A DNA stretch of 64,000 bases from Rossellomorea sp. SC111 (lineage in GTDB: Bacteria > Bacillota > Bacilli > Bacillales > Bacillaceae_B), in assembly GCF_024733565.1 (NCBI RefSeq), contig NZ_JANIOC010000006.1:124001-188000 (forward strand), given 5' to 3'. Positions 1 through 7,924 of the stretch are shown here, piece by piece. Position 1 is the first letter of the stretch; every line of letters starts with the position of its first letter. The translations under genes were made by a program, and so were the position numbers. The notes below the pieces were generated by a model. It worked only from the letters and a program-made list of their open reading frames with translations. It made no database searches and was not told where the DNA came from.

Positions 1-366
1 ATGCTGTCCCAACCAAATATGAGTAAGTTGCTAATTAAACTGTATCCAGAACAATTGGGTTCTTTAAGAATTGAATTATTACAGCAAAATGGCGTCATGA
101 CTGCGAAGATCCTGGCTTCTACCACCAGTGCTAAAGAAATGCTGGATTCACAGATTCATGGATTGAAACATGCTTTCAGTGCCCAGAATCTGAATGTTGA
201 GAAGATCGAAATCTCACAGGCATTCACGGATACTGAGCGCCAGTATAAAGGACATTCCGAGCAGGAGTCCCATCAGCACAAACAGCAACAATCCGATCAG
301 GCTGAATCGACAAATGAAGAAGAGATTCAATCCTTCAAAGATTATCTCGTAAATACTGAAATATAG
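1..366 (+). CDS. fliK: Flagellar hook-length control protein FliK, C-terminal part (5' end outside window)
   Basis: The 121 visible residues look like the conserved C-terminal Flg_hook domain of FliK: a region rich in alternating beta pattern (LLIKLYPEQLGSLRIEL), then an AKEMLDSQIHGLKHAF helix and a polar, Gln/Glu-rich tail. This domain interacts with FlhB to switch export from hook to filament substrates once the hook has its final length. The frame is open from base 1, and the ATG at base 1 is most likely an internal Met, because FliK proteins are several hundred residues long and this lacks the whole N-terminal ruler region. The stop is 8 bases before flgD, which fits the usual fliK-flgD order. 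Confidence 0.85.
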   Translation: MLSQPNMSKLLIKLYPEQLGSLRIELLQQNGVMTAKILASTTSAKEMLDSQIHGLKHAFSAQNLNVEKIEISQAFTDTERQYKGHSEQESHQHKQQQSDQAESTNEEEIQSFKDYLVNTEI

Positions 367-374
367 GTGATGAC

Positions 375-1007
375 ATGACGAAAATAGATCAGAGCTTACT
401 ATATTCCACCCTTCAGACAAAGCAACGTGAAACAGGGGGGGATATCTTAGGGAAAGATGATTTCCTTAAAATCCTGATGACCCAATTGCAAAATCAAGAC
501 CCGATGAATCCCATGCAGGACAAGGATTTCATCGCACAGATGGCGACATTTTCCTCACTGGAGCAAATGACCAATCTTACCCAGACGATGGAGAAATTCG
601 TGGATAATCAAAGTCAGACACAATTGATTTCCTATAATCAATTTGTGGGGAAAGAAGTGACCTGGCATAAGATTATTGAATCCGAATCAGATGAAGAACC
701 TGAAATTCAAGAAGGACAAGGACTCGTCAAGGGTGTCCGCTTTAAAGGGGACTCTGTTGAATTCATCATGGAAGATGGAACGATCTTGACTCCGGGGAAC
801 ATTTCTCAAGTGAATACTTCAGGAAGCGGGGATTCATCTCTCGTAAGTGCATCTATGTTAATTGGCAAGAAGGTGACATGGAGTGGGGAGGATGGAGAAC
901 TGAGCGGAGTGGTTCAATCTGTTTCGAAAAAGGATTCCCAAATATGGGTTCATACAGAATCAGGTGAAAAAGTCTCCAGTAATGCATTGTTAAAAATTGA
1001 ATCCTAG
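375..1007 (+). CDS. flgD: Flagellar hook-assembly scaffolding protein FlgD
   Basis: FlgD caps the growing hook and is discarded on completion. The N-terminal 100 residues carry the family signature (LGKDDFLKILMTQLQNQDPM followed by the DFIAQMATFSSLEQM stretch). The C-terminal half (about residues 100-210) has two short beta-rich repeats, each with a GKEVTW or GKKVTW motif, resembling the hook-cap tudor-like domain. At 210 residues it is longer than the roughly 140-residue B. subtilis protein because of this C-terminal part. The start is ATG with AGGTGAT just upstream. A run of seven G lies early in the gene at 435-441 (Gly-Gly codons). Confidence 0.93.
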   Translation: MTKIDQSLLYSTLQTKQRETGGDILGKDDFLKILMTQLQNQDPMNPMQDKDFIAQMATFSSLEQMTNLTQTMEKFVDNQSQTQLISYNQFVGKEVTWHKIIESESDEEPEIQEGQGLVKGVRFKGDSVEFIMEDGTILTPGNISQVNTSGSGDSSLVSASMLIGKKVTWSGEDGELSGVVQSVSKKDSQIWVHTESGEKVSSNALLKIES

Positions 1008-1018
1008 GGAGTGGTATT

Positions 1019-1408
1019 ATGGAAAAAACGTTCTTTCACCGCTCACCGCAACCTATCACGCCTAATTTTCAAAGTAAAGCAGTTAATCGATCTACCCGCT
1101 CTTCGACATCATTTGCAACGCAATTGGATAAGGCCATTCAAGATGTCCCTCCTATGCAAATCAGCAAACACGCAAAAGCAAGGATGGAACAAAGAGGAAT
1201 CTCGATCCCTTCGGAAACGTGGGAGAAGATAGGGGAGAAAGTGAAAGAAGCGAAGAATAAAGGTGTACAGGACTCACTGGTAATACTGAAAGATGCAGCA
1301 TTGATAGTCAGTGCGAAGAACCAGACGGTAATCACCGCACTCGACCGTGAAGAGGCAAATTCTCAAATATTCACCAACATTAATGGAACCATATTAATCG
1401 ATTCATAG
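1019..1408 (+). CDS. Conserved flagellar operon protein of unknown function (TIGR02530-like)
   Basis: This 129-residue protein sits between flgD and flgE, the position of the small family annotated only as 'flagellar operon protein'. The N-terminal 45 residues are polar and probably disordered. The rest holds a recognisable block (MQISKHAKARMEQRGISIP) followed by a helix and a beta-rich segment ending in TVITALDREEANSQIFTNINGTILID. That last part looks like the family hallmark. No signal peptide or membrane segment is visible. The location implies a role in hook assembly or control, but no function is established to my knowledge. B. subtilis 168 has, as far as I recall, no annotated copy between flgD and flgE. 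Confidence 0.75.
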   Translation: MEKTFFHRSPQPITPNFQSKAVNRSTRSSTSFATQLDKAIQDVPPMQISKHAKARMEQRGISIPSETWEKIGEKVKEAKNKGVQDSLVILKDAALIVSAKNQTVITALDREEANSQIFTNINGTILIDS

Positions 1409-1431
1409 GCCGGACCTGAAAAGGAAGCCTA

Positions 1432-1461
1432 TATGCTGCGGAACGACTGAAGCAGCACATA
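1432..1461 (+). other. Small hairpin in the leader of flgE
   Basis: GCTGC (1435-1439) can pair with GCAGC (1452-1456), and the helix extends over a two-base bulge by TAT/ATA. It lies in the 71-base gap before flgE. It has no T-run, so it is not a terminator. It might mark an RNA processing or stability point, which is only an inference. Confidence 0.35.
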
Positions 1462-1479
1462 CGAAAGGGGAAAACATTC

Positions 1480-2265
1480 ATGCTACGTTCAATGTATTCA
1501 GGTATAAGTGGAATGAAAAACTTTCAGACCAAATTAGATGTTATCGGTAATAATATTGCCAATGTCAATACGTACGGTTTTAAAAAAGGCAGGGTTGTAT
1601 TTAAAGACATGATAAATCAAAATATCTCAGGCGCGAGTGCTTCTGGTGATACAAGAGGAGGAGTTAATCCTAGGCAAGTTGGATTGGGCTCACAAATATC
1701 TACAATCGACACCATTCATACAACCGGAAGTTTGCAGGCAACGGGAAGAGTACTGGATTTAGCGGTTTCTGGTTCTGGGTTCTTTCAAGCAACTGATAAA
1801 GCAGGCACGGAAACTTTCTATACCAGGGCTGGGAATTTTTATATGGATAATAATGGGGATTTGGTTACAGGTGATGGACTTTTCCTAAAACCTAAAATCA
1901 ATATACCAACAGATGCTAAAAGTATGAACATTGGTCAAGATGGTACGGTTAATTATATTGATAAAGACGGCGATCTTCAATCTGCCGGTCAACTGACATT
2001 AGCGAAGTTCCCAAATGACGGTGGTCTAGAAAAGGCTGGTGGTAATTACTTTAGGGAAACAACAAATTCCGGGACTCCCACCATTGATCTTCCAGGTAGT
2101 ACAGGGATTGGCACCATAGAATCCGGGTTCTTGGAAATGTCCAATGTCGACCTTTCAGAGGAGTTTACAGAAATGATTGTAGCTCAGCGTGGATTCCAGG
2201 CAAATACACGGATCATCACAACATCAGATGAAATCCTGCAAGAACTTGTAAACTTGAAACGTTAA
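1480..2265 (+). CDS. flgE: Flagellar hook protein FlgE
   Basis: This is the structural subunit of the flagellar hook, exported by the flagellar type III apparatus. The N-terminus (residues 1-40: LRSMYSGISGMKNFQTKLDV then IGNNIANVNTYGFKKG) is the flagellar rod/hook family signature. The C-terminus (SNVDLSEEFTEMIVAQRGFQ and the ITTSDEILQELVNL helix) is the matching C-terminal coiled-coil domain. Its 261 residues are close to the short hook protein typical of Bacillus rather than the 400-residue enteric form. It could also be called FlgG-like by automatic annotation, but the position after flgD and the length favour FlgE. The start ATG has AAAGGGG upstream. Confidence 0.92.
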   Translation: MLRSMYSGISGMKNFQTKLDVIGNNIANVNTYGFKKGRVVFKDMINQNISGASASGDTRGGVNPRQVGLGSQISTIDTIHTTGSLQATGRVLDLAVSGSGFFQATDKAGTETFYTRAGNFYMDNNGDLVTGDGLFLKPKINIPTDAKSMNIGQDGTVNYIDKDGDLQSAGQLTLAKFPNDGGLEKAGGNYFRETTNSGTPTIDLPGSTGIGTIESGFLEMSNVDLSEEFTEMIVAQRGFQANTRIITTSDEILQELVNLKR

Positions 2266-2321
2266 TTCCTTGAAAGGGAGGAAGGGACTGGCTGAACAGA
2301 TTTAGTCAGTCCCCATATCAA

Positions 2322-2537
2322 ATGATTACATTGACCAGACTGAATGGTAAATCGTTTACACTGAATGCCCTATACATAGAAACAGTCGAAGCATTTCCCG
2401 ATACTACCATTCTATTAACAAATGGTAGACGGTATGTTGTGAAAGAAACAGTGGATGAGGTCAATTCCTGCTCACTTACCTTTTTTCAAAAAGTGAATCT
2501 GCTTCATCTGTCCCAGGAGGGAGGTAGTACAAATTGA
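2322..2537 (+). CDS. swrD: SwrD/FlbD-family small flagellar protein
   Basis: This 71-residue protein of the FlbD family has the typical ITLTRLNGKSFTLNALYIE start and an ILLTNGRRYVVKETVDEV core. The B. subtilis homologue in the same place (YlzI, SwrD) raises flagellar motor torque for swarming. There is no obvious membrane segment. The stop codon overlaps the TTG start of fliL (TTGA), which suggests translational coupling to the stator-associated protein FliL. That coupling fits a role in motor power. Confidence 0.85.
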   Translation: MITLTRLNGKSFTLNALYIETVEAFPDTTILLTNGRRYVVKETVDEVNSCSLTFFQKVNLLHLSQEGGSTN

Positions 2538-2959
2538 AGAGTAAAACGATGACCATCATGTTGATTTCATTGGCGACCATTACACTCGTTGGTGTCATAG
2601 CACTGGTCGTATTGCTGAAGTTTTCCGGGGATGAAGAAGCAAAAGATCCCTCCATTGAAGAAGTGATTGAAAACTCGGTGGACATACCTGAAATGACCAC
2701 GAATTTATTGAGTAACGACTTTATTCGTATCTCATTTAAAATTCAAACGGATAGTAAGAAAGCAAAGGAAGAATTAGCGAAAAGGGATTTTCAAGTGAAT
2801 AATATCATCATAGAAGAGCTTTCAGAATTGAAAGCAGAAGAACTGCAAGGAAAAAAAGGGAAAGAATTGGTCGAGACAAAGGTTAAAGACAAAGTGAACT
2901 CCCTTATGCAGGAAGGCGCGGTAGAAAAAGTTTATATCACCTCTATGATGATTCAATAA
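2534..2959 (+). CDS. fliL: Flagellar basal body-associated protein FliL
   Basis: FliL is a single-pass membrane protein that associates with the stator and modulates motor output. Residues 7-29 form one hydrophobic segment (IMLISLATITLVGVIALVVL), followed by an acidic linker and a roughly 100-residue extracytoplasmic domain with the FIRISFKIQTDSKKAKEELA pattern of the family. The start is TTG, overlapping the swrD stop by three bases and preceded by AGGAGGGAGG. No nearby in-frame ATG gives a better SD distance. The 141-residue length is normal. Confidence 0.92.
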   Translation: MKSKTMTIMLISLATITLVGVIALVVLLKFSGDEEAKDPSIEEVIENSVDIPEMTTNLLSNDFIRISFKIQTDSKKAKEELAKRDFQVNNIIIEELSELKAEELQGKKGKELVETKVKDKVNSLMQEGAVEKVYITSMMIQ

Positions 2960-2988
2960 ATAAGCCTGGAAGGTTTGGAGGTGAAGGG

Positions 2989-3987
2989 ATGGCTAGTGAA
3001 ATATTGTCTCAAAGTGAAATTGATGCTCTTTTATCAGCCCTCAATACCGGGGAGATGAGTGCGGATGATTTCAAAAAAGAAGAAGAAGAGAAGAAAGTCA
3101 AAGTATATGATTTTAAAAGAGCCCTGCGCTTTTCAAAAGACCAGATCAGAAGCTTAACGAGGATACATGAGAATTTCGCAAGGATTTTAACGACCTATTT
3201 CTCTGCCCAACTAAGGACTTACGTTCAAATTAATGTAGCTTCTGCAGATCAGATTCCTTATGAGGAATTTATCCGCTCCGTACCGAAAATGACGATTTTG
3301 AACGTATATGAACTTCCGCCACTCGATGGAAGGATCCTCATGGAAATCAACCCGAATATCGCTTATTCAATGATGGATCGAGTCATGGGGGGCAGAGGAA
3401 TAAGTGTCAATAAAGTGGAGAGTCTGACGGAAATTGAAACGAGGATCATGAGTCAATTATTCGAAAAGGCGTTTGAAAATCTCAGGGAAGCCTGGAGCAC
3501 AGTGGTGGACGTTGATCCGATGTTTGCTGAATTTGAAGTGAATCCACAGTTTCTGCAAATGGTCTCTCCCAATGAAACCGTAGTGGTCATTTCCTTGAAT
3601 ACAACGATTGGTGAGACCAGTGGAATGATCAATATTTGCATTCCCCACGTTGTATTGGAACCGATCCTTCCGAAATTATCCGGCAGTTATTGGATGGAAT
3701 CAAAGCGGAAAGAAAGCAACCCTGAAGAAACCGCCCAGCTTGAAAGAAGAATCAAGAGGGCACAAGTTCCGATCGTGGCTGAATTAGGACAATCAGACAT
3801 CACCATCGAGGAATTCCTTATGCTATCGATTGGTGATGTCATTGAAATGAATACCCGAATCGATGATCCTTTAACTATTAAAATAGGTGAGATTCCTAAA
3901 TTCACTGCACAGCCTGGTAAATCAAATAAAAAAATGGCAGTGCAAATTTTAGATTCGTTGAAAGGGGGAGACGACGAAGATGAGTGA
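2989..3987 (+). CDS. fliM: Flagellar motor switch protein FliM
   Basis: FliM is a C-ring component that binds phospho-CheY and sets rotation direction. The N-terminal peptide LSQSEIDALLSAL (residues 5-17) is the CheY-P docking motif. The middle CheC-like domain follows, with GGRGISVNKVESLTEIETRI. The C-terminal SpoA domain covers about residues 250-325 (ITIEEFLMLSIGDVIEMNTR). The 332-residue length is as in B. subtilis. The ATG is preceded by GGAGGTGAAGG. The 3' end overlaps fliY by 8 bases, in keeping with stoichiometric switch assembly. Confidence 0.97.
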   Translation: MASEILSQSEIDALLSALNTGEMSADDFKKEEEEKKVKVYDFKRALRFSKDQIRSLTRIHENFARILTTYFSAQLRTYVQINVASADQIPYEEFIRSVPKMTILNVYELPPLDGRILMEINPNIAYSMMDRVMGGRGISVNKVESLTEIETRIMSQLFEKAFENLREAWSTVVDVDPMFAEFEVNPQFLQMVSPNETVVVISLNTTIGETSGMINICIPHVVLEPILPKLSGSYWMESKRKESNPEETAQLERRIKRAQVPIVAELGQSDITIEEFLMLSIGDVIEMNTRIDDPLTIKIGEIPKFTAQPGKSNKKMAVQILDSLKGGDDEDE

Positions 3988-5137
3988 TATGTTATCGCAA
4001 GATGAAATAGATGCGTTACTTCGTGGTTCGGCGGAACCTGAAGAAGAAAGTGCGGACCGCAAAGAGATTAAGATGAGTGATTACATCAGCTCCATAGAAG
4101 AAGATGCTTTAGGTGAAATCGGGAACATTTCGTTTGGAAGTTCAGCAACAGCGCTTTCCACCTTATTAAATCAGAAGGTGGAAATTACGACTCCTAAAGT
4201 AACCATCATCAATAAGAACTATTTAGAAGAGGAATTTCCTCATCCTTATGTAGCCATTCAGGTACAATATACCGAAGGGTTCTCCGGTGTGAATTTGCTC
4301 GTGATCAAACAATCGGATGCGTCCATCATTGCCGACTTGATGCTAGGTGGCGATGGAAGAAATCCCTCCGGAGATCTCGGCGAAATTCAGCTCAGCGCTG
4401 TACAGGAGGCGATGAATCAGATGATGGGTTCAGCTGCTACATCGATGTCGACTGTATTCAGTAAGAAAGTGGATATTTCACCTCCATCCATTGACCTCAT
4501 GTACATTCCCAAAGGGGAAGGAGAAGAAAACCTGCCAGATCAAGATCTTCTTGTGAAGGTGTCGTTTTCTTTGAAAATAGGAGATCTGATAGATTCCAAT
4601 ATTATGCAGCTCCTGCCGTTATCCTTTGCGAGGAGTTTAGTAGACGAATTAATGAATGGTAGTGCTACGGAGGAAGTGGCGGCAGCGTCCGCTCCGAGTA
4701 TGGAAGCACCGAAAGTCGATCCTGAACCGGCATATAGCGGTATCGCGGAAAGTACACACACGTCTCACCAGTCCCACCCTCAGCATCTTGGGGGACAAAG
4801 CGGACAGACTGAACCCGTGCATGTACAACCGGCTACATTCAGTAACTTCGAGCCTGCTGCACTTGGACAACAGGAAAGTAAAAACTTAAATATGCTATTG
4901 GATATTCCGCTTCAGGTAACGGTGGAGCTCGGGAGAACCAATCGATCAGTAAGAGACATCCTGGAGTTATCATCAGGTTCGATCATCGAACTTGATAAGC
5001 TAGCCGGGGAACCGGTCGATATCCTTGTAAACAGCCAGCTGATGGCCAAGGGGGAAGTCGTTGTCATCGATGAGAATTTCGGTGTCAGGATCACCGACAT
5101 TGTGAGTCAGAGTGATCGAATTAAAAAACTAAAATAA
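3980..5137 (+). CDS. fliY: Flagellar motor switch phosphatase FliY
   Basis: FliY is the Gram-positive FliN-type switch protein fused to a CheC-like CheY-P phosphatase. It has the N-terminal CheY-binding peptide MLSQDEIDALLRG (residues 4-16). It then has two phosphatase helices of the E-x2-N type (EDALGEIGNISFG and AVQEAMNQMMG). A Pro/Ser/His-rich linker at about residues 220-295 follows, then a C-terminal SpoA/FliN domain (VTVELGRTNRSVRDILELSS). Its 385 residues match the family. It overlaps fliM by 8 bases. The linker is low in complexity and is the part most likely to vary. Confidence 0.96.
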   Translation: MSDMLSQDEIDALLRGSAEPEEESADRKEIKMSDYISSIEEDALGEIGNISFGSSATALSTLLNQKVEITTPKVTIINKNYLEEEFPHPYVAIQVQYTEGFSGVNLLVIKQSDASIIADLMLGGDGRNPSGDLGEIQLSAVQEAMNQMMGSAATSMSTVFSKKVDISPPSIDLMYIPKGEGEENLPDQDLLVKVSFSLKIGDLIDSNIMQLLPLSFARSLVDELMNGSATEEVAAASAPSMEAPKVDPEPAYSGIAESTHTSHQSHPQHLGGQSGQTEPVHVQPATFSNFEPAALGQQESKNLNMLLDIPLQVTVELGRTNRSVRDILELSSGSIIELDKLAGEPVDILVNSQLMAKGEVVVIDENFGVRITDIVSQSDRIKKLK

Positions 5138-5175
5138 TGGAAAATTTATATATGAAATGATGGAGGATGAGGGTA

Positions 5176-5538
5176 ATGGCGAATAAGATTCTAATTGTAG
5201 ATGATGCAGCCTTTATGAGAATGATGATTAAAGATATTTTAACGAAAAATGGTTTTGACGTAGTAGGGGAAGCCGCGGATGGAAGTCAGGCTGTGGATAA
5301 ATATAAAGAGTTAAAACCCGACCTAGTGACGATGGATATTACCATGCCTGAAAAAGATGGTATCGCTGCCTTAAAGGAAATCAAATCAATTGATGCAGGT
5401 GCGAAAATCATTATGTGTTCAGCCATGGGCCAACAAGCCATGGTCATCGATGCGATCCAAGCAGGTGCGAAGGATTTTATCGTAAAACCGTTCCAGTCCG
5501 ATCGTGTAATCGAAGCGATCCAAAAAGCGTTAAGCTAA
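5176..5538 (+). CDS. cheY: Chemotaxis response regulator CheY
   Basis: This single receiver domain of 120 residues carries the acidic pocket DD at 9-10, the phospho-acceptor Asp54 (VTMDITMPEKDG), a conserved Ser in the IIMCSAMG strand, and Lys in the FIVKPF motif. Phospho-CheY binds FliM/FliY to promote counterclockwise rotation in Bacillus. I chose ATG 5176 (MANKILIVDD) rather than the in-frame ATG at 5167. GGAGG at 5162-5166 is placed correctly for 5176 and would abut the earlier codon. Confidence 0.97.
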   Translation: MANKILIVDDAAFMRMMIKDILTKNGFDVVGEAADGSQAVDKYKELKPDLVTMDITMPEKDGIAALKEIKSIDAGAKIIMCSAMGQQAMVIDAIQAGAKDFIVKPFQSDRVIEAIQKALS

Positions 5539-5561
5539 CAGTTAATAAGAAGGTGCATGGA

Positions 5562-6200
5562 TTGAAAAAGTTTCAAATACTATTTGCAATATTGCTTTTC
5601 ATCTTCACGGCAATTGCCGGGGATATTACAGCATTTGCTGAAGTGAACAATGTGAAAGACTGCATAGAGCACCCAGATACATGCAAGGGGCAGCAAACGG
5701 ATGGAGTGGAAGGTTCTGAATCAGGACTAGGCACATCCGTTACGTTTGTAGATTACGTTAAGATGATCGTTGCCCTTATCTTTGTAGTGGCACTCATATA
5801 TTTTTTATTAAAGTTCATTAATCAAAAAGGAAGATCGTTTCAACAAACCAAATTAATCAATCATTTAGGCGGGACCCCACTTGGGGGAAACCGTTCTGTC
5901 CAAATAGTAAAGGTAGGCAAGCAGGTACTGGTCTTGGGTGTGGGGGAAGATATTCAGCTTTTGAAAGAGGTAAGGGATGAAAAAGAAAAAGAAGAGATTC
6001 TTTCTTATTATGAAGAATCACAATATCCCGATGCTAAATCTGCTGTTTCGAACTTGATGAACAGAGTCAAAGGGTCTTCGCCGAATAAGACGGACAGTTC
6101 ATTTCAAGCTCAGTTGAAATCACAGCTTGAGGAAATGAACAAGGGAAGAAAAAAGATGCTCGAGGAGTTAAAGAATAAGGGGAAACAGTCAGATGAATGA
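5562..6200 (+). CDS. fliZ: Flagellar export protein FliZ (FliO-like)
   Basis: Bacillus FliZ is the FliO counterpart that helps assemble the FliP core of the export gate. A signal-peptide-like N-terminus (about residues 1-26) is followed by a short extracytoplasmic loop with two Cys. One transmembrane segment at about 63-85 (MIVALIFVVALIYFLLKF) and a charged cytoplasmic tail complete it. The frame is open upstream into cheY, but the TTG at 5562 with AGAAGGTG upstream gives the expected protein of 212 residues (B. subtilis 219). The 3' end overlaps fliP by 8 bases. Confidence 0.88.
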   Translation: MKKFQILFAILLFIFTAIAGDITAFAEVNNVKDCIEHPDTCKGQQTDGVEGSESGLGTSVTFVDYVKMIVALIFVVALIYFLLKFINQKGRSFQQTKLINHLGGTPLGGNRSVQIVKVGKQVLVLGVGEDIQLLKEVRDEKEKEEILSYYEESQYPDAKSAVSNLMNRVKGSSPNKTDSSFQAQLKSQLEEMNKGRKKMLEELKNKGKQSDE

Positions 6201-6858
6201 ATTCATGGAGTTTTTCAATAGTAGTTCAGCAGATGATGTGTCGACAAGTGTAAAGCTGCTGTTACTATTTACCGTCTTATCACTTGCACCCAGTATTCTG
6301 ATATTAATGACATCCTTTACCCGGATCATGATCGTCCTGTCCTTCGTCCGTACGTCCCTTGCCACTCAGCAAATGCCGCCGAATCAGGTATTGATCGGAC
6401 TTTCTTTATTTCTTACTTTCTTTATTATGGCTCCTACTTTTCAAGAGGTGAATGATGAAGCGTTGACACCTCTTTTTAATGAAGAGATCAATCTGGAAGA
6501 AGCATACACGAAGGCTTCGATTCCTTTTAAGGAATTTATGAGTAAGCAGACGAGACAAAAGGATTTGGAATTGTTCCTGGAATATTCAGGAGCTGAACGT
6601 CCCGAATCAGTGAAAGATATTCCTCTTACATCCTTAGTGCCGGCATTCGCATTGAGTGAAATCAAGACGGCTTTTCAGATAGGTTTTATGATTTTTATCC
6701 CATTTTTGGTCATCGATATGGTCGTAGCCAGTGTCTTAATGTCGATGGGTATGATGATGCTGCCACCTGTCATGATTTCATTGCCGTTCAAAATATTACT
6801 ATTTGTTTTAGTGGATGGCTGGTACTTAGTAATAAAATCTCTTTTACAAAGCTTTTAA
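6193..6858 (+). CDS. fliP: Flagellar type III export gate protein FliP
   Basis: FliP forms the core of the export gate with FliQ and FliR. The sequence has four hydrophobic segments and the family signature MPPNQVLIGLSLFLTFFIM, followed by an extracytoplasmic loop and the C-terminal SVLMSMGMMMLPPVMISLPF motif. At 221 residues it has the usual Bacillus length. The N-terminus is not strongly signal-peptide-like, unlike enteric FliP. It overlaps fliZ by 8 bases. Confidence 0.97.
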   Translation: MNEFMEFFNSSSADDVSTSVKLLLLFTVLSLAPSILILMTSFTRIMIVLSFVRTSLATQQMPPNQVLIGLSLFLTFFIMAPTFQEVNDEALTPLFNEEINLEEAYTKASIPFKEFMSKQTRQKDLELFLEYSGAERPESVKDIPLTSLVPAFALSEIKTAFQIGFMIFIPFLVIDMVVASVLMSMGMMMLPPVMISLPFKILLFVLVDGWYLVIKSLLQSF

Positions 6859-6872
6859 GTAGGTGAGTTTCA

Positions 6873-7142
6873 ATGAATGCTGAATCCGTAATTGCCATAG
6901 CAGAGAGGGGTATCTACGTTACTCTCGTCGTATCAGGCCCATTGCTGCTACTGGCCCTGGTTGTCGGGTTGATTGTCAGTATTTTTCAAGCGACAACCCA
7001 AATTCAAGAACAGACACTTGCATTCATTCCGAAAATTGTTGCCGTGCTGATTGGCATCGTTTTCTTTGGGCCTTGGATGTTAACGAAGCTTGTGACATAT
7101 ACTTCTCAGATTTTTTCAGATTTAACAAGGTTCGTAGGGTAG
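6873..7142 (+). CDS. fliQ: Flagellar export gate protein FliQ
   Basis: This small export gate subunit (89 residues) has two transmembrane helices (about 15-38 and 52-73) separated by the conserved QATTQIQEQTLAFIPKI loop. The ATG is preceded by TAGGTGAG. The stop lies 4 bases before fliR, so the pair is almost certainly translationally coupled. Confidence 0.96.
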   Translation: MNAESVIAIAERGIYVTLVVSGPLLLLALVVGLIVSIFQATTQIQEQTLAFIPKIVAVLIGIVFFGPWMLTKLVTYTSQIFSDLTRFVG

Positions 7143-7146
7143 GAGA

Positions 7147-7923
7147 ATGGAAGAGCTAGTACCTATACTATCGGTATATCTACTCGTTTTTGTGAGGGTT
7201 TCGGCATTTTTTGTCACAATGCCTCTATTTTCATATCGAAATATTCCTGCACAGCATCGAATCGCCTTTTCAGTGGTACTATCATGGGTCATGTACTATA
7301 CGATCGACTCAAAGGCATTTGAAATCAATGGACAATACTTCCTTTTGATCATGAAAGAAGCCATGATCGGTCTTTTGATCGGTTTTGTTGCTTACATGAT
7401 CGTAACAGCTATTCAAATAGCGGGGGGCTTCATTGATTTTCAAATGGGGTTTGCCATTGCGAACGTAATTGACCCTCAAACCGGAGCCCAAAGCCCTTTG
7501 ACGGGACAATATTTATACACATTCGCCCTATTGTTATTGCTCGCCCTTAATGGTCATCATTTACTGCTCGATGGAATTTTTTACAGTTATCAATTGATTC
7601 CAATTGATTCTCCTTGGATTCCCTTTGGAAATGAGAACTTAATCGATTATGTCATTACTTCTTTTAATTCCATGTTCATCATCGCTTTTCAGATGTCTAT
7701 TCCTGTCGTCGCGACTCTTTTCCTTGTGGATGTGGCATTAGGCATCGTAGCGAGGACTGTACCCCAGTTAAATATCTTTGTGGTTGGGTTTCCCATAAAA
7801 ATCGGAGTAGCCTTCATCGTATTATTTATAGTCATGGGGGTCACATTTACGGTCATGCAGAAATTGTTTGAAATGATGTTTGTGACCATGAGGGATTTAA
7901 TGAAAATTATTGGAGGCACATAA
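7147..7923 (+). CDS. fliR: Flagellar export gate protein FliR
   Basis: FliR is the third core subunit of the gate, which together with FliP and FliQ builds the helical export channel. It has 258 residues and about six hydrophobic segments. Family motifs include AGGFIDFQMGFAIANVIDP and the ARTVPQLNIFVVGFPIKIG block. GGAG (7142-7145) serves as SD directly after the fliQ stop. The stop at 7923 is one base before the flhB start codon. Confidence 0.96.
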   Translation: MEELVPILSVYLLVFVRVSAFFVTMPLFSYRNIPAQHRIAFSVVLSWVMYYTIDSKAFEINGQYFLLIMKEAMIGLLIGFVAYMIVTAIQIAGGFIDFQMGFAIANVIDPQTGAQSPLTGQYLYTFALLLLLALNGHHLLLDGIFYSYQLIPIDSPWIPFGNENLIDYVITSFNSMFIIAFQMSIPVVATLFLVDVALGIVARTVPQLNIFVVGFPIKIGVAFIVLFIVMGVTFTVMQKLFEMMFVTMRDLMKIIGGT

Positions 7924-7924
7924 A

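Noticed and set aside
1-3. ATG at base 1 as the true start of a 121-residue gene.
   Set aside because: The product is only the C-terminal domain of FliK, so the gene begins upstream of the window.
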